Counted from the first letter of the stretch, positions 35,788 through 47,175 are shown. The stretch: DNA of 64,000 nt from Terasakiispira papahanaumokuakeensis (GCF_001709345.1 NZ_MDTQ01000001.1:2803980-2867979); one strand, 5' to 3'. Notes: generated by a model from the letters alone, not told the origin. Numbers and translations: made by a program.

Positions 35788-36408
35788 TCAAACTCCTGTC
35801 AGGCGGTGTTCTAACTGCCCAACACGGGCTTCCAAGCGATCAAGACTTAAGCGTAACTCACTAAGCTCATCTTCCAGGCGCTGCATCGCATGAGGAGCCG
35901 GTGCCCAGCGGACTTCTTCATGGACATAATCCCGCACATCCTGCTGCCCTGAAGACCAACTGCGCAAAGCCCAGTCACGTAAGCCCGTCAACCCAGAACG
36001 CCCCCAATCAGTCCATGTTGCGCCAACAAACTGAGATAAAAGGCGCGTGGTATCCAGCTCCAGAGATTGCACCAACGCCTGTAATGCTTCCAGACGCAAA
36101 GAATCTCCCCCCATGTGAACACCAGAGCTCATCATCGTCTCAGTGGAAGACGTCGTCGTCACGAGCTTCATCAAAGCAGAGGGGGATAACTCGAGCCATG
36201 CATCAGGCTCATCGTCCAGGTGACGATAAAAAACGACGCCTGAAGACGTGATACTGAGCCAAAGCACCACATCAGGAGGATTCAAACGAATACGAAAAAG
36301 GCTGCCTGACAACTGAGCCAAACGCGTTTGACACGCCGGACCTTTAAGCAGCGGATTAACCCACTGTTCTAACGTTGCCAAGGCGCCGAGTACCATGACC
36401 TGATTCAT
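35788..36408 (-). CDS. ubiJ: Ubiquinone biosynthesis accessory factor UbiJ
   Basis: UbiJ holds the lipid intermediates of the Ubi complex through its SCP2 domain. The 206-residue protein starts [21 protein letters not shown], has the SCP2-like part with [17 protein letters not shown], and a C-terminal coiled coil ([19 protein letters not shown] in part). The frame is open to 36456, overlapping the ubiE end, but the start at 36408 matches the family start. It follows ubiE by 13 bases and precedes ubiB: the usual ubiE-ubiJ-ubiB order. Confidence 0.92.
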   Translation of the reverse strand: MNQVMVLGALATLEQWVNPLLKGPACQTRLAQLSGSLFRIRLNPPDVVLWLSITSSGVVFYRHLDDEPDAWLELSPSALMKLVTTTSSTETMMSSGVHMGGDSLRLEALQALVQSLELDTTRLLSQFVGATWTDWGRSGLTGLRDWALRSWSSGQQDVRDYVHEEVRWAPAPHAMQRLEDELSELRLSLDRLEARVGQLEHRLTGV

Positions 36409-36421
36409 AATGCGATCTCGA

Positions 36422-37177
36422 TCACAATTTGACGCCACGGTGCAATGCAACCACACCCCCAGTCATATTGTGGTATTCCACATGATCCAAGCCTGCATCG
36501 CTCATCATCTGCTTTAACGTTTCCTGATCCGGATGCATGCGGATGGATTCCGCCAGATAACGATAAGATTCACTATCCCCAGCAATCAGTTTTCCCATCA
36601 AGGGCAGAGCGCTGAAGGAGTAAAGATCATAGGCTTTAGACATCAATGCCGTCGTTGGCTTAGAAAATTCCAGCACTAACAACCGTCCACCAGGCTTAAG
36701 GATACGGGCCATATCCGCCAAAGCTTTATCCTTATCGGTCACATTGCGCAGGCCAAAGGCAATGGTAATACAATCAAAATGATTGTCAGGAAAAGGCAGC
36801 GACTCGGCATTGGCTTGAACGAATCGGATATTGCCGCCAAACCCTCGGTCTAGCAGTTTATCCCGACCGACGTTCAGCATCGACTCATTGATATCAGCTA
36901 AGACCACTTCACCCTCGTCACCGACCAACCGAGAGAAGGCCATGGTCAGATCACCTGTACCACCGGCAATATCCAGCACTTTATGGCCTTTACGCACACC
37001 GGACATTTCGATCGTGAACTTCTTCCAGATACGATGAATGCCAAATGACATCAGATCATTCATCACATCATAGTGACTGGCCACAGAGTGAAAAACGCTG
37101 GCCACTTTAGTGGCCTTCTCTTCCACAGCCACTTCTTCATAACCAAAGTGAGTGGTATTGCGGCGATCATCCGACAT
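36422..37177 (-). CDS. ubiE: Ubiquinone/menaquinone methyltransferase UbiE
   Basis: UbiE transfers a methyl group from S-adenosylmethionine to the ring carbon of the quinone precursor. The 251-residue protein has THFGYEEV near the N-terminus, [19 protein letters not shown], the SAM-binding motif [11 protein letters not shown], and the C-terminal [18 protein letters not shown] precedes the ATG. It heads the ubiE-ubiJ-ubiB genes, 118 bases after the DUF971 gene. Confidence 0.97.
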   Translation of the reverse strand: MSDDRRNTTHFGYEEVAVEEKATKVASVFHSVASHYDVMNDLMSFGIHRIWKKFTIEMSGVRKGHKVLDIAGGTGDLTMAFSRLVGDEGEVVLADINESMLNVGRDKLLDRGFGGNIRFVQANAESLPFPDNHFDCITIAFGLRNVTDKDKALADMARILKPGGRLLVLEFSKPTTALMSKAYDLYSFSALPLMGKLIAGDSESYRYLAESIRMHPDQETLKQMMSDAGLDHVEYHNMTGGVVALHRGVKL

Positions 37178-37295
37178 GCGGGAATTCCTTGGATAGAGTC
37201 AAAAGTAAATCAACAGAACAAAACCGCTGACAGCGAAACGCTTGTGATTGAGGGGCCTGTTCAATTCATGCCATCAGGTCACTTTCTCTTCCCAC

Positions 37296-37679
37296 TCAGT
37301 CACTGGAAGACAAAGGAATCAAACTCGGTTGACGGCTCTTCCCCTGCTCAGCGAGCTGTGCCAGGTAATCTTGCCATAAACGCGCCTGGTTCTGCCCTAA
37401 GTGCGCCAGATAATCCCACGAATAAAGCCCAGTGTCGTGACCATCATCAAAACTCAGCTTCAAGGCATAACGCCCAACAGGCTCAATCTGCCAGATTTTA
37501 ACCTCACACTTGCCCGTCTGCAGTATGGGTTGACCATGGCCCTTCACCTCCGCAGACGGAGACATAACCCGTAAAAATTCTGCACTCAAGGTGTAAGCGT
37601 GGCCATCTGCATAGGTCAACACCAAGCGACGCTCTTGTTGTTGATAATCAACAGAGGTGGGTACTGAGGTCTTCACCAT
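37296..37679 (-). CDS. DUF971 domain protein
   Basis: A 127-residue protein with the DUF971 domain, found alone or at the N-terminus of gamma-butyrobetaine hydroxylases: LVLTYADGHAYTLSAEFLRV, then GYALKLSFDDGHDTGLYSWDYL-type KLSFDDGHDTGLYSWDYL. The role of the stand-alone form is not established. Start at 37679 has GGGG eight bases upstream; the frame opens further at 37697, right at the hslU terminator. The gene lies between hslU and ubiE, as in Pseudomonas. Confidence 0.85.
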   Translation of the reverse strand: MVKTSVPTSVDYQQQERRLVLTYADGHAYTLSAEFLRVMSPSAEVKGHGQPILQTGKCEVKIWQIEPVGRYALKLSFDDGHDTGLYSWDYLAHLGQNQARLWQDYLAQLAEQGKSRQPSLIPLSSSD

Positions 37680-37695
37680 AAGCGTTCGCCCCATC

Positions 37696-37718
37696 AAAAA
37701 CAGGCCCCGCAGGGCCTG
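37696..37718 (-). terminator. Intrinsic terminator after hslU
   Basis: On the minus strand CAGGCCC pairs with GGGCCTG around TGCG and is followed by TTTTT, six bases after the hslU stop codon. Confidence 0.8.
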
Positions 37719-37724
37719 TCAGGT

Positions 37725-39047
37725 TTACAGAATATAACGGGATAGATCTTCGTCCCTGGCCAAATCACCTAACTGCTGATCAACAAATGCAGCATCGATG
37801 ACCAGCTTTTCGGTCAGCTCTGTCGCACGATAAGACGCATCATCAAGCAAGCGCTCCATCACGGTATGTAAACGGCGGGCCCCAATATTTTCAGTCCCTT
37901 CATTTACCTGAAATGCAATTTCAGCAATGCGAGCGATACCATCTTCAGCGAATTCGATCTCAGCCCCTTCAGTCGCCAGCAGTGCTTGATACTGCCGGGT
38001 CAAAGACGCATGTGGCTCGGTTAAGATGCGACGAAAATCTTCCGGCGTCAGAGCCTTCAGTTCAACTCGAATCGGCAACCGCCCCTGCAACTCAGGAATC
38101 AAGTCAGAAGGCTTGGCGAGGTGAAAAGCACCAGAGGCAATAAACAAAATATGATCGGTGCGCACCATGCCATATTTAGTCGACACAGAAGAGCCTTCAA
38201 TGAGCGGCAAGAGATCGCGCTGAACGCCTTCACGAGAGACATCAGCATTCGTCCCTTCACTGCGCTTACACACCTTATCAATCTCATCCAGGAAGACGAT
38301 GCCGTTTTGCTCAACCAGCTCAACCGCCTCCTGTTTCAAGTCTTCCTCATTGACCAAGCGCGCCGCTTCTTCGTCACGAATCTGACGCAGTGCATCACGC
38401 ACCTTCATCCGTCGCTGTTTACGCTTATCTTGCCCGAGGCTCGAAAAAAGACCCTGTAACTGCTGGGTCATTTCTTCCATGCCGGGGGGCGTCATAATTT
38501 CCACCCCCATCTGCTGGGCAGAGACTTCAACATCAATCTCTTTTTCGTCTAACTCACCTTCGCGTAATTTTTTACGAAACACTTGGCGCGTCGAAGAATC
38601 TGTTGACTGCGTATTACCCTGAGCATCTCGTGCAGGAGGCAGTAATGCATCCAGCACACGCTCCTCAGCGGCATCTTCTGCCTTATGACGCACCTTATCC
38701 ATGGCCTGCTCACGCAGCATTTTGAGCGCACTTTCAGTCAGGTCACGAATAATGGTTTCAACATCACGCCCAACATAACCCACTTCAGTAAACTTAGTGG
38801 CTTCAACTTTAATAAAAGGTGCATTCGCTAACTTGGCCAAACGGCGGGCGATTTCTGTTTTACCCACCCCCGTCGGCCCAATCATGAGAATATTCTTGGG
38901 CGTCACCTCAGGCCGAAGCGCATCATCTAGGCGCATACGGCGCCAACGGTTACGCAGGGCAATCGCAACAGAGCGCTTCGCTTCGGCCTGTCCGACAATA
39001 AAACGGTCCAGCTCACTGACAATTTCTCGCGGCGTCATCTCGCTCAT
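37725..39047 (-). CDS. hslU: ATP-dependent protease ATPase subunit HslU
   Basis: HslU unfolds substrates for the HslV peptidase. The 440-residue AAA+ protein has the Walker A motif [14 protein letters not shown], the Walker B region [12 protein letters not shown], the intermediate domain with a long charged stretch, and ends in [12 protein letters not shown], whose C-terminal residues insert into HslV. It overlaps hslV by four bases (ATGA, 39044-39047). The protease is often induced by heat shock; no heat-shock promoter was identified. Confidence 0.97.
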   Translation of the reverse strand: MSEMTPREIVSELDRFIVGQAEAKRSVAIALRNRWRRMRLDDALRPEVTPKNILMIGPTGVGKTEIARRLAKLANAPFIKVEATKFTEVGYVGRDVETIIRDLTESALKMLREQAMDKVRHKAEDAAEERVLDALLPPARDAQGNTQSTDSSTRQVFRKKLREGELDEKEIDVEVSAQQMGVEIMTPPGMEEMTQQLQGLFSSLGQDKRKQRRMKVRDALRQIRDEEAARLVNEEDLKQEAVELVEQNGIVFLDEIDKVCKRSEGTNADVSREGVQRDLLPLIEGSSVSTKYGMVRTDHILFIASGAFHLAKPSDLIPELQGRLPIRVELKALTPEDFRRILTEPHASLTRQYQALLATEGAEIEFAEDGIARIAEIAFQVNEGTENIGARRLHTVMERLLDDASYRATELTEKLVIDAAFVDQQLGDLARDEDLSRYIL

Positions 39048-39568
39048 GATTCGAGCCCTTCAATAGTCTGCTGATGATTAGTAAAGACACAAATATCGCC
39101 GGCCATTTGCAGGCTTTTTTCGACGATTTCACGCGCTGACAGATCGGTATTTTCTAATAACGCCCGCCCCGCAGCCAGGGCATAATTCCCACCTGACCCA
39201 ATCGCCAAAATGCCATGTTCGGGCTCAACCACATCACCCGTACCGGAAATACATAAAGTTGCGGTTTCATCAGCGACCACCAACATCGCCTCTAGACGCC
39301 TCAGTGCACGATCGGTTCGCCATTCTTTAGCCATTTCAACGGCGGCTTTCACTAACTGCCCCTGATACTTCTCTAGCTGTGCTTCAAAACGCTCAAATAG
39401 CGTAAAAGCATCGGCGGTACCACCGGCAAATCCCGCCAGCACTTGGTCGCGATATAAGCGGCGCACCTTGCGGGCATTACCTTTCATCACAGTGTTGCCT
39501 AGTGAGACTTGTCCGTCTCCACCTAGCACCACATCGTTGTCGCGTCTAACGCAGACGATCGTGGTCAT
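39044..39568 (-). CDS. hslV: ATP-dependent protease peptidase subunit HslV
   Basis: HslV is a proteasome-like peptidase. The 174-residue protein starts [22 protein letters not shown]; removal of the Met leaves the catalytic Thr at the N-terminus, as required. [16 protein letters not shown] and [17 protein letters not shown] are further signatures. The frame is open for 31 codons upstream, inside the ftsN-like gene, but an N-terminal extension would block catalysis and GAGGAG lies before the ATG at 39568. It overlaps hslU by four bases. Confidence 0.97.
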   Translation of the reverse strand: MTTIVCVRRDNDVVLGGDGQVSLGNTVMKGNARKVRRLYRDQVLAGFAGGTADAFTLFERFEAQLEKYQGQLVKAAVEMAKEWRTDRALRRLEAMLVVADETATLCISGTGDVVEPEHGILAIGSGGNYALAAGRALLENTDLSAREIVEKSLQMAGDICVFTNHQQTIEGLES

Positions 39569-39587
39569 TTGCTTCTCCTCACTTGAT

Positions 39588-40286
39588 TCACTGAGACTCG
39601 TTTTTGAGGCGAAGACGCATAGATTCAAGTCCTGCGTCTGCCAAACGGTCCTGAGCCTCATTCATTAGACGCCGATCCTGATAGGGGCCCACCTGAACAC
39701 GGTGCCAGGTTTCACCATTAGAGGAGCGCACAGCACTGATCTTAATATTATCAAAACCCAGTTTCTGTAAACGGCTGCCTAAACGCCTGGCATCATCCGC
39801 ATTACGAAATGAGCTGACTTGCAGTAAATAACGCGGCAAATCGGCTTCATCAATTTCTGGTGAGGCGTAAGCCTCAACACTGGGCGCAATGACTTCGCTT
39901 TCAGGTAATAAGGTATAAAAATCAAAACGCGGAGATGGGGCGGCGGTCTCATCAGCGTTTTCCGCAACTTCATCGGCAACATCAGCCGCTTGCTGAGCTG
40001 CATTCGAGGCCGGTTTATCTGACGATTCAGCCCCTAAAGTCGGCTGTGTCGCCTGAGCCAAAGGCGTAGGCGCCGGCGGCATCGTGAACTGAGAAATCAT
40101 AAAGCCAACCACCAGCCCCAGTAATAACCAGCTCCAACCAGGCAAACGTTGCCACATATTAGCCGGAGCCGTCGGTGCTGCTGGAGCCTTGGATTGACGC
40201 GATGCCGTGGCCGCTCCTTGGCGGGCAGATGAACGGCCCGTTGCATTGGTACGCCGATGCTGGCGACTCGCAAAATCGCGCGACAT
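39588..40286 (-). CDS. SPOR domain protein, FtsN-like
   Basis: A protein of 232 residues with a cytoplasmic basic start ([17 protein letters not shown]), one membrane segment ([18 protein letters not shown]), a Pro/Ala/Glu-rich linker and a C-terminal SPOR domain that binds denuded peptidoglycan at the septum ([37 protein letters not shown]). The layout matches FtsN of Pseudomonas-type bacteria, which also sits between argS and hslV. It follows argS by three bases. Confidence 0.88.
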   Translation of the reverse strand: MSRDFASRQHRRTNATGRSSARQGAATASRQSKAPAAPTAPANMWQRLPGWSWLLLGLVVGFMISQFTMPPAPTPLAQATQPTLGAESSDKPASNAAQQAADVADEVAENADETAAPSPRFDFYTLLPESEVIAPSVEAYASPEIDEADLPRYLLQVSSFRNADDARRLGSRLQKLGFDNIKISAVRSSNGETWHRVQVGPYQDRRLMNEAQDRLADAGLESMRLRLKNESQ

Positions 40287-40289
40287 GCG

Positions 40290-41975
40290 TTACATCTCCT
40301 CGGGCGCAGTCACACCCAATAAACTCATCCCGTTAGCCAGAACCTGCCGAGTCGCCATCGCTAAGGTCAAGCGAGCGTTACGCAAGGAGGCTTCTTCGAC
40401 CAGGAAGGGGCAGGCGTTGTACCAAGCATGCATGGCGGCCGCCAAATCACGCAGATACTGCGCAATCTGATGCGGCTCTAGATCTCGAGCGGCCAGCTCA
40501 ACCACTTCAGGGTAACGCGCCAGCTGATTAAGCAATGCTTGTTCCTGCTCGTGCACTAATAACGTCAAGGCCGCTTCACCGGCGTCACGATCCCAAGGCA
40601 TATCCTTTTCATTGGCCTGACGCGCCACACTACACAAGCGCGCATGGGCATACTGAATGTAATACACCGGGTTTTCGTTGGATTGCGAACGCGCCAGATC
40701 AATATCAAACGTTAACTGAGACGTCGCAGCACGGGCAGCGAGGAAGTAACGCGTCGCATCACGCCCCACCTCATTAATCAAATCCCTCAGCGTGACATAG
40801 CTGCCTGCACGCTTTGACAACTTAACTTCTTCGCCGCCTCGCATGACCGTCACCATCTGGTGCAGGACATAATCAGGCCAGCCTTCTGGAATGTCGACAT
40901 CCAGTGCCTGCAAACCGGCACGAACGCGAGTAATCGTCGAGTGGTGATCCGCACCTTGCTCATCAATCACCCGCTTAAAGCCACGCTGCCATTTATTCAG
41001 ATGGTAAGCAACATCCGGCACAAAGTAGGTGTAGCCGCCATCTTTCTTACGCATGACACGGTCTTTATCATCACCAAAATCGGTGGTGCGCAACCAAAGG
41101 GCGCCATCTTGCTCATAGGTATGACCTTGTGCGATTAAGCGTTGCACGGTCTCTTCCACTTTGCCTTCATCATACAAAGAGGATTCAAGGAAAAAGACAT
41201 CAAACCCGACATCAAACGCCTTGAGATCCTGATCTTGCTCGTGGCGTAAAAAGGCGACCGCAAAACGGCGGATCGATTCCAGATCATCGGCATCGGCTGC
41301 ACCCGTGACCTCAATATCATCCGCCTTGACCGTTTCGCCCGCCATATAGCTGCGTGCAACATCTTGAATATAATCGCCACGATAACCATCTTCCGGCCAA
41401 CCTTGATCATCGGGGCCAAGGCCCTTGGCCCGCGCTTGAACCGACAAGGCCAGATTAGCGATCTGTTGGCCCGCATCGTTATAGTAAAACTCTGCGGTCA
41501 CATCCCACCCAGTCGCTTCCAGCAACCGGCACAGACAGTCACCCACTGCAGCGCCACGACCATGGCCGACATGAAGCGGTCCCGTCGGATTCGCTGAGAC
41601 AAACTCGACCTGAACCTTTTGTCCAGCGCCGGTTTGGCTACGGCCAAATTGAGCCGCCTGCTTCAGGATCTCCGGCACAATCGCCGTTTGCGCTGAGGAG
41701 CTCAAGAAAAAGTTAATAAAGCCTGGCCCGGCAATTTCCGCCTTGCTGATCTGATCAGTCTCAGGCAAGGCCTGGATAAGCCGTTCCGCCAGATCGCGGG
41801 GGGGCATACCCGCCGCTTTAGCGCTCACCATCGCCAGGTTAGTGGCCAGATCTCCATGGCGTTTATCCTTAGTGTTATCCACCATGATGCGCGGGTTGAA
41901 ATCAGCGGGGAATACCGCCTCGGCTTTCAGGCGATCGACAGTCTGCGACAAAATCTCAGCAATGAACGGTTTCAT
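40290..41975 (-). CDS. argS: Arginyl-tRNA synthetase
   Basis: ArgS charges tRNA-Arg. The 561-residue class I synthetase has the N-terminal domain, the HIGH-type motif in [15 protein letters not shown], the [13 protein letters not shown] segment (in place of KMSK, usual for ArgS), and the C-terminal anticodon-binding domain with [12 protein letters not shown]. The frame opens to 42059, but the start at 41975 (MKPFIAEIL) matches the family. priA lies upstream in the same direction after 138 bases. Confidence 0.97.
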   Translation of the reverse strand: MKPFIAEILSQTVDRLKAEAVFPADFNPRIMVDNTKDKRHGDLATNLAMVSAKAAGMPPRDLAERLIQALPETDQISKAEIAGPGFINFFLSSSAQTAIVPEILKQAAQFGRSQTGAGQKVQVEFVSANPTGPLHVGHGRGAAVGDCLCRLLEATGWDVTAEFYYNDAGQQIANLALSVQARAKGLGPDDQGWPEDGYRGDYIQDVARSYMAGETVKADDIEVTGAADADDLESIRRFAVAFLRHEQDQDLKAFDVGFDVFFLESSLYDEGKVEETVQRLIAQGHTYEQDGALWLRTTDFGDDKDRVMRKKDGGYTYFVPDVAYHLNKWQRGFKRVIDEQGADHHSTITRVRAGLQALDVDIPEGWPDYVLHQMVTVMRGGEEVKLSKRAGSYVTLRDLINEVGRDATRYFLAARAATSQLTFDIDLARSQSNENPVYYIQYAHARLCSVARQANEKDMPWDRDAGEAALTLLVHEQEQALLNQLARYPEVVELAARDLEPHQIAQYLRDLAAAMHAWYNACPFLVEEASLRNARLTLAMATRQVLANGMSLLGVTAPEEM

Positions 41976-42113
41976 GAATAAGCTAGCTTTCGCTTGAAGT
42001 AAAAGAAAAGGACAGGAAAACCCGACTGTAACGCTACGGGTTAATGAAGCGATTATCACCTTTCCTGAGGCTGCTGTTAACCTTTCAGGAAGATTTCTTC
42101 ACGATATTCCCCT

Positions 42114-44399
42114 TTATAGCAGTTCAATCGGGTCAACATCCAATGACCATCGTGCTCGCCGAGCCTCCGGCAGCTTTTCCAACCAAGGCACTAAGGTCGC
42201 CAGTAGCTGATGCAATACCGAACGTTTATCGGCCTGCATTAACAGCTGAACATGATAGCGCCCTTGTCGCCGCTCCATAGGGGCAGGCACAGGCCCTAAA
42301 CAAAACACACTACCGTTAGCCACAACCGGCTGTTGCTGGGCGGCATCCGCCAGAGCTTGCATTAGCGCTTGAGCCGCCTCAGGTTTCGGAGCCTCGGCCC
42401 GCCACAAAGCCTGATGGCTATAAGGTGGCCAATGAGACTCTCGCCGTTCGCGCAGCAGCTGCTGCGCCAGCACTTCATAGCCTGACTGGCAAAGCAGATT
42501 CAGTCGTGGATCATCACTATGATGCGTCTGAATAATCACTTCACCCGCATGGGCTTCACGACCCGCTCGACCAGCGACCTGAGTGAGTAACTGAGCCATC
42601 CGCTCCATGGCACGCGGATCACTGCTATACAGGCCATGATCGGCATCGACCACCGCAGCCAAGGTCACCTGGGGAAAGTGATGGCCTTTAGCCAACATCT
42701 GCGTACCGATCAACAATGCCGGATGTCCCGCATGAATATCCGCCAACTTTTCCTGTAATCGGTCTTTGCCACGAACGGAATCCCGGTCAATTCGAATAAT
42801 CGGCACATCAGGGAAACGTGCCGCCAAGATCTCCTCCCCGCGCTCGGTGCCTGCACCTAATGGTAATAATTCAGCTTCACCACACTGAGGGCATACATCA
42901 GGTAATGGCTGACGATGACCACAATGATGGCAGTGGAGCCGTGGCGGCTCTCGGTGCCAAGTCATGCGCGCATCACAATGCTGGCATCCCGCCACCCAGC
43001 CACAAGCATGGCACATCAAGACCGGGGCAAATCCTCGACGGTTCAGCACCACGAGCACTTGCCGGCCGCGATCAAGATGGCGCTGCATGGCCTCCAACAA
43101 AGGGACAGAAAAGCCCCCTTGTAGGCGCCGGTTACGAATATCCAATAATTGAGGGACCGGCGGGGTTCGAGTAGCGGCAGCACGATCGGGCAATCGCAAC
43201 AAGGTGCAATGACCACGCTCGACCTGTGCCAATGTTTCCAGGGAAGGCGTTGCCGACCCCAACATAATCGGCACTTGCTCTCGCTGTGCACGTACCAGAG
43301 CTAAATCACGTGCGTGGTAACGAAAGCCATCTTGTTGTTTAAAGGAAGCATCATGCTCTTCATCAACAATAATCACGCCAGGACGCCGCAAAGGCGTAAA
43401 CACAGCGGAGCGTGTTCCGATGACAATATCAGCTTTTCCCTCACTCGCCGCTCGCCATGCCGCCAGCCGCTCCCGGTCGTTCAACCCAGAATGCAGTAAC
43501 ACCACTTCTCGGGCAAAACGCTGGCGAAAACGTGCGACCGTTTGCGGCGTTAAACCAATTTCAGGCACCAAAACCAGCGCCTGCTGGCCTTGAGCAAGTA
43601 CCCGCTCAATGACTTGCAAATAGACCTCAGTCTTACCACTGCCAGTCACCCCGAGTAATACCGCTGGGGCAAACTGACCCAAACGGCTGATGACACAATC
43701 TACAGCTTCTCGCTGTGGTGCATTCAACGTTAAAGGAGACTCAGCTAATACATCCTTATGGACAGATACGGGAGTATGGTGTTGCAAATCGGGCAAACCA
43801 ACACCTTCACCTTTTGGGATCACGTCAACTTCATGGGCCAAGCCTTTTTCTTGCAAACGGCGACAGACATCACGCTCAAAGCCATGTGCACGCAAGACGC
43901 TCATCGGCAAACCCGCCGGATCCAAACGCAGCAACTCAATTAAGCGCCATTGTTTGACCGCCCGTCCCATCCCTGCAGCCGTCATCTTCAGGCCTTTATC
44001 TGTCAACTGCCAATGCGGTGGATGCTCAGGTTCAATAGGCTGCCCCTGACGTAGCAAAGTCGGTAAAGCGGATAAAACACACTCCCCCGGCCCTTGATGA
44101 TAATAACGCGCCACCCAAAGGAGCCAAGCCAGCATGGCCTCACTGAGTAACGGGGTCTCGTCCAATACGGCCAATACCGGTTTCAATTTTTCACGCGGCA
44201 CTTCAGTTTGATCAGAAACGCCGACAACCAAGCCAATGAGTTCACGGCGTCCGAATGAAACACGCACACGTTTACCCACTTGAGGCACTTCAGCGGCAAT
44301 ATCAGCCGCAGGGTCTAGCGACTGAGGATATAAATAGTCGAACCATTGGCGTAATGGTGTCGGGAGTACGACTTGAAGCACCTTATCTTGCACCTGCAT
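42114..44399 (-). CDS. priA: Primosomal helicase PriA
   Basis: PriA restarts stalled forks by loading the replisome at D-loops. The 761-residue protein has the N-terminal 3'-binding domain, the Walker A motif GVTGSGKTEVY, the DEEH box in VIIVDEEHDASFK, and two zinc-binding pairs in the C-terminal half (CHACGWVAGCQHCDARMTW, then CHHCGHRQPLPDVCPQCG). AMERMAQLLTQVAGRAGR is the motif VI region. The gene faces rpmE across a 317-base gap. Confidence 0.97.
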   Translation of the reverse strand: MQVQDKVLQVVLPTPLRQWFDYLYPQSLDPAADIAAEVPQVGKRVRVSFGRRELIGLVVGVSDQTEVPREKLKPVLAVLDETPLLSEAMLAWLLWVARYYHQGPGECVLSALPTLLRQGQPIEPEHPPHWQLTDKGLKMTAAGMGRAVKQWRLIELLRLDPAGLPMSVLRAHGFERDVCRRLQEKGLAHEVDVIPKGEGVGLPDLQHHTPVSVHKDVLAESPLTLNAPQREAVDCVISRLGQFAPAVLLGVTGSGKTEVYLQVIERVLAQGQQALVLVPEIGLTPQTVARFRQRFAREVVLLHSGLNDRERLAAWRAASEGKADIVIGTRSAVFTPLRRPGVIIVDEEHDASFKQQDGFRYHARDLALVRAQREQVPIMLGSATPSLETLAQVERGHCTLLRLPDRAAATRTPPVPQLLDIRNRRLQGGFSVPLLEAMQRHLDRGRQVLVVLNRRGFAPVLMCHACGWVAGCQHCDARMTWHREPPRLHCHHCGHRQPLPDVCPQCGEAELLPLGAGTERGEEILAARFPDVPIIRIDRDSVRGKDRLQEKLADIHAGHPALLIGTQMLAKGHHFPQVTLAAVVDADHGLYSSDPRAMERMAQLLTQVAGRAGREAHAGEVIIQTHHSDDPRLNLLCQSGYEVLAQQLLRERRESHWPPYSHQALWRAEAPKPEAAQALMQALADAAQQQPVVANGSVFCLGPVPAPMERRQGRYHVQLLMQADKRSVLHQLLATLVPWLEKLPEARRARWSLDVDPIELL

Positions 44400-44592
44400 A
44401 ACCGCAATGATTAACCTCGCCGTTAAAGTGAATACTTTTTCGAAACAAGAAGAGTCCTTTGTTAAGCAAGTGAATACGCATCACGCCCATCAGTATGCCG
44501 ACTTATGAAGGCGAAGCCTAATGTGTCGGTAGACCCACGGTTCAACAAGGCCCAGTCCATCCTCCAAAGCAGCATAAGGCGTAACAATAGAC

Positions 44593-44620
44593 TTGCATCA
44601 GCCTATTTTTCTGCTAAGAT
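44593..44620 (+). promoter_or_regulatory. Sigma-70 type promoter for rpmE
   Basis: TTGCAT and TAAGAT with 16 bases between them, about 97 bases upstream of rpmE. The leader that follows contains a GC-rich inverted segment (44664-44697) that may be involved in autoregulation, but this is a guess. Confidence 0.5.
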
Positions 44621-44716
44621 TTGCGCCCTTCGCTCCAAGTGAGCGTTGATTCCATTACCGTATGCGGTGCCCGGCAAGCGATCGGGTAGCGGCATGCAGA
44701 ACGACGAGGCCAAGTC

Positions 44717-44932
44717 ATGAAACAAGGTATTCATCCGGATTATCAACAAGTCAAGGCGACTTGTTCTTGTGGCGCCACATTCTCTATCGGCACCACCCTG
44801 AAACAGGATTTCAACGTTGACGTCTGCTCAAACTGCCACCCGTTCTATACCGGCAAGCAGAAACAGGCGACAACTGGGGGTCGTATCGAGCGCTTTGCGA
44901 ATCGTTTTGGCCGTCGCATCAGCAGCAAATAA
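44717..44932 (+). CDS. rpmE: Ribosomal protein L31 (zinc-binding type)
   Basis: L31 lies at the bridge between the two ribosomal subunits. The 71-residue protein has the zinc-binding cysteines in ATCSCGATF and VDVCSNCHPFYTG, marking the RpmE (C+) form rather than the zinc-free paralogue used under zinc starvation. The start MKQGIHPDYQ is typical. A terminator follows 25 bases after the stop. The position between priA and maeB is as in Pseudomonas. Confidence 0.98.
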   Translation: MKQGIHPDYQQVKATCSCGATFSIGTTLKQDFNVDVCSNCHPFYTGKQKQATTGGRIERFANRFGRRISSK

Positions 44933-44956
44933 GCATTGTCGCTTATTACCTGCACC

Positions 44957-44987
44957 AAAAGCCGCGCGTCAAAGTGCGGCTTTTTTG
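44957..44987 (+). terminator. Intrinsic terminator after rpmE
   Basis: AAAAGCCGCGC pairs with GTGCGGCTTTT around GTCAAA (one G-T pair), then TTTTTTG. It lies 25 bases after the rpmE stop. Confidence 0.88.
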
Positions 44988-44989
44988 TG

Positions 44990-45823
44990 TTTAATCGCCA
45001 CTCGATAGCGCAAATTTCAGTAGCACAACTTCGATAGCCCACCTCCTAGCAACACAAGATTCAACCACACAAACTTCTATCGCCATTGCACTGTGACTTA
45101 GCCCACCCTGATCCTGACGCCTTGCGTTTGATCGATGCCGCTCAGCTAAATACCTGAAAGATCACTAATCTTTTAGAGACCATTGTCACTGTGGCCGGCC
45201 ATTAAAAGAGAACCTTACAGCTGAATAAACTCATGATGCGAGACGTGTCGCGTCAAGCAACGTTACGAATTGCCCCAAGTCAACACTTACTTAATTGAGA
45301 TAAAACTATTTAGGCAAGACGGCAACATAAAAAATAAGACTCACACCATAACTTTTTATTATCCCACTTTAAAAGCCCATCAAATCTCATTTATTTTATT
45401 TAAAAAAGTCTACATGACACTAAATCAACCACAAACGCCCCATAAAAAAACTAAAACAACGAACCAATAAAAAAGCGCGCAAGCTGACTGATTTCATCGT
45501 TCATTGGCCAAGACCCACAGCCAATCACTCATTACCCGCCACTTCACCGCCCCTTGTACAGTACAGCATACCGCCGATATCAAAACCTATCGCATGAACG
45601 TTAAAAAGATTAGCGCTATCGAATTCAAACAATAGTTTAGTTAATAAATAGCGCCACAACGCCTTTCACCATGGTTCAATCGATATAAATAACTGTCTCT
45701 AAAAACACCTTTCTCATCACCACCTCACAGTGATTGTTGACACTAACGCTTTGCCTTGTCGACCTGATGCTTTTTCTATATGCTCAAAAACACTTGTACA
45801 TCACATAAAGCGGAACAGCGACA
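44990..45823. other. A/T-rich intergenic region upstream of maeB, no gene seen
   Basis: About 830 bases. A 9-bp hairpin (45154-45176, CTGAAAGAT/ATCTTTTAG, loop CACTA, one G-T pair) lies in the first part; 45290-45480 is strongly A/T-rich. A 66-codon frame at 45270-45470 is low in complexity with no ribosome site or family match. The last 100 bases should hold the maeB promoter; a TTGACA occurs at about 45735 without a good -10. A small RNA cannot be excluded. Confidence 0.5.
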
Positions 45824-47104
45824 ATGTCAGATCAAATGAAAAAAGCCGCATTGGATTATCATGCCTTGCCAATTCCCGGCAAAATGAGCACTGAGATCAG
45901 CAAGCCCACTCAGACGGCCAAGGATCTTGCACTGGCCTATAGCCCGGGTGTTGCTGAACCCGTGCGTGAAATCGCTAAAGACCCAGATACGGCCTACAAA
46001 TACACGGGTAAGGGCAACCTTGTCTGTGTGATCTCTGATGGCAGCGCCATTTTGGGACTAGGTAACTTGGGACCTCAAGCTTCAAAGCCTGTCATGGAAG
46101 GTAAAAGCCTGCTGTTCAAGCGCTTTGCCGGTGTTAACTCCACTGACCTGGAAATTGATGCCGAAAGTCCACAAGCTTTCATCGATACGGTAGCCCGTAT
46201 TGCAGATAGCTTTGGCGGTATCAATCTCGAAGATATCAAAGCGCCTGAGTGCTTTGAAATTGAGCGCGCACTCATAGAAAAGTGCAACATCCCTGTATTC
46301 CACGATGATCAGCATGGTACTGCCATCGTCACTGCAGCCGGCTTACTGAATGCGTTAAGCCTTGCAGGTAAAAAACTCGAAGATGCACGTGTTGTGTGCC
46401 TCGGTGCTGGCGCTGCAGCCATTGCCTGCATGAAACTGCTCGTCGCTTGTGGCGCCAGAATGGAGAATATCTTCATGCTGGACCGTAAAGGTGTGATCCA
46501 TTCAGGTCGTGACGATTTAAACCAATACAAGACCATGTTCGCGAATGACACTGACAAGCGCACCATGAATGATGCATTGGACGGTGCTGATGTCTTTATC
46601 GGTCTTTCAGGACCCGACCTGCTCAAACCTGAGCAGCTGAAAATGATGGCACCCAACCCGGTTGTGTTCGCCTGCTCTAACCCTGATCCTGAAATTTCGC
46701 CCAAGCTCGCCCATGAAACCCGTGATGACGTCATCATGGCGACAGGCCGTTCGGACTATCCCAACCAGGTCAACAACGTTTTGGGCTTCCCCTTCATCTT
46801 CCGTGGTGCATTGGACGTTCGAGCCAGCGCTATTAATGAAGAAATGAAGGTCGCCGCCGTACACGCGCTTAAAGATCTCGCACGTGAACCCGTCCCACAG
46901 GAAGTACTGGAAGCTTACGAGCTCAACACTATGGAGTTCAGCCGCGAGTACATCCTGCCGAAACCAACCGATCCGCGTCTATTGGGCACATTAGCGGCTG
47001 CAGTTGCACAAGCGGCTGTTGATTCGGGTGTCGCACGACTGCCTTACCCCGCCCATTACCCGCTTAAAAGCGTGGACGAGGTTTACGGCAACACTGAGGC
47101 TTAA
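45824..47104 (+). CDS. maeB: Malic enzyme, NADP-type short form
   Basis: The enzyme decarboxylates malate to pyruvate with reduction of NADP. The 426-residue protein has the malate-binding [13 protein letters not shown], the catalytic Lys region [12 protein letters not shown], the metal-binding [13 protein letters not shown] and the dinucleotide fold [14 protein letters not shown]. It corresponds to the short malic enzyme without the C-terminal phosphotransacetylase-like domain found in E. coli MaeB; the protein ends near residue 426, so this is a natural short form as in Pseudomonas. A terminator follows. Confidence 0.93.
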   Translation: MSDQMKKAALDYHALPIPGKMSTEISKPTQTAKDLALAYSPGVAEPVREIAKDPDTAYKYTGKGNLVCVISDGSAILGLGNLGPQASKPVMEGKSLLFKRFAGVNSTDLEIDAESPQAFIDTVARIADSFGGINLEDIKAPECFEIERALIEKCNIPVFHDDQHGTAIVTAAGLLNALSLAGKKLEDARVVCLGAGAAAIACMKLLVACGARMENIFMLDRKGVIHSGRDDLNQYKTMFANDTDKRTMNDALDGADVFIGLSGPDLLKPEQLKMMAPNPVVFACSNPDPEISPKLAHETRDDVIMATGRSDYPNQVNNVLGFPFIFRGALDVRASAINEEMKVAAVHALKDLAREPVPQEVLEAYELNTMEFSREYILPKPTDPRLLGTLAAAVAQAAVDSGVARLPYPAHYPLKSVDEVYGNTEA

Positions 47105-47175
47105 AACCTCACCGTTGGTCAGTTCACCATAATGCGAGAACTGACTCACTTGGCTGGTTCATCAAAGCCAGCCTA

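Noticed and set aside
39569-39661. N-terminal extension of HslV
   Set aside because: The catalytic Thr must follow the initiator Met, and a strong ribosome site precedes 39568.
40290-41975. Missing KMSK motif in ArgS as an anomaly
   Set aside because: Bacterial ArgS commonly lacks a canonical KMSK; the KLSKR region is normal.
44664-44697. L31 autoregulatory leader
   Set aside because: A GC-rich inverted segment exists but the pairing is imperfect and I cannot match it to a known motif.
45270-45470. 66-codon frame in the gap before maeB
   Set aside because: Low complexity, in A/T-rich DNA, with no ribosome site; likely chance.
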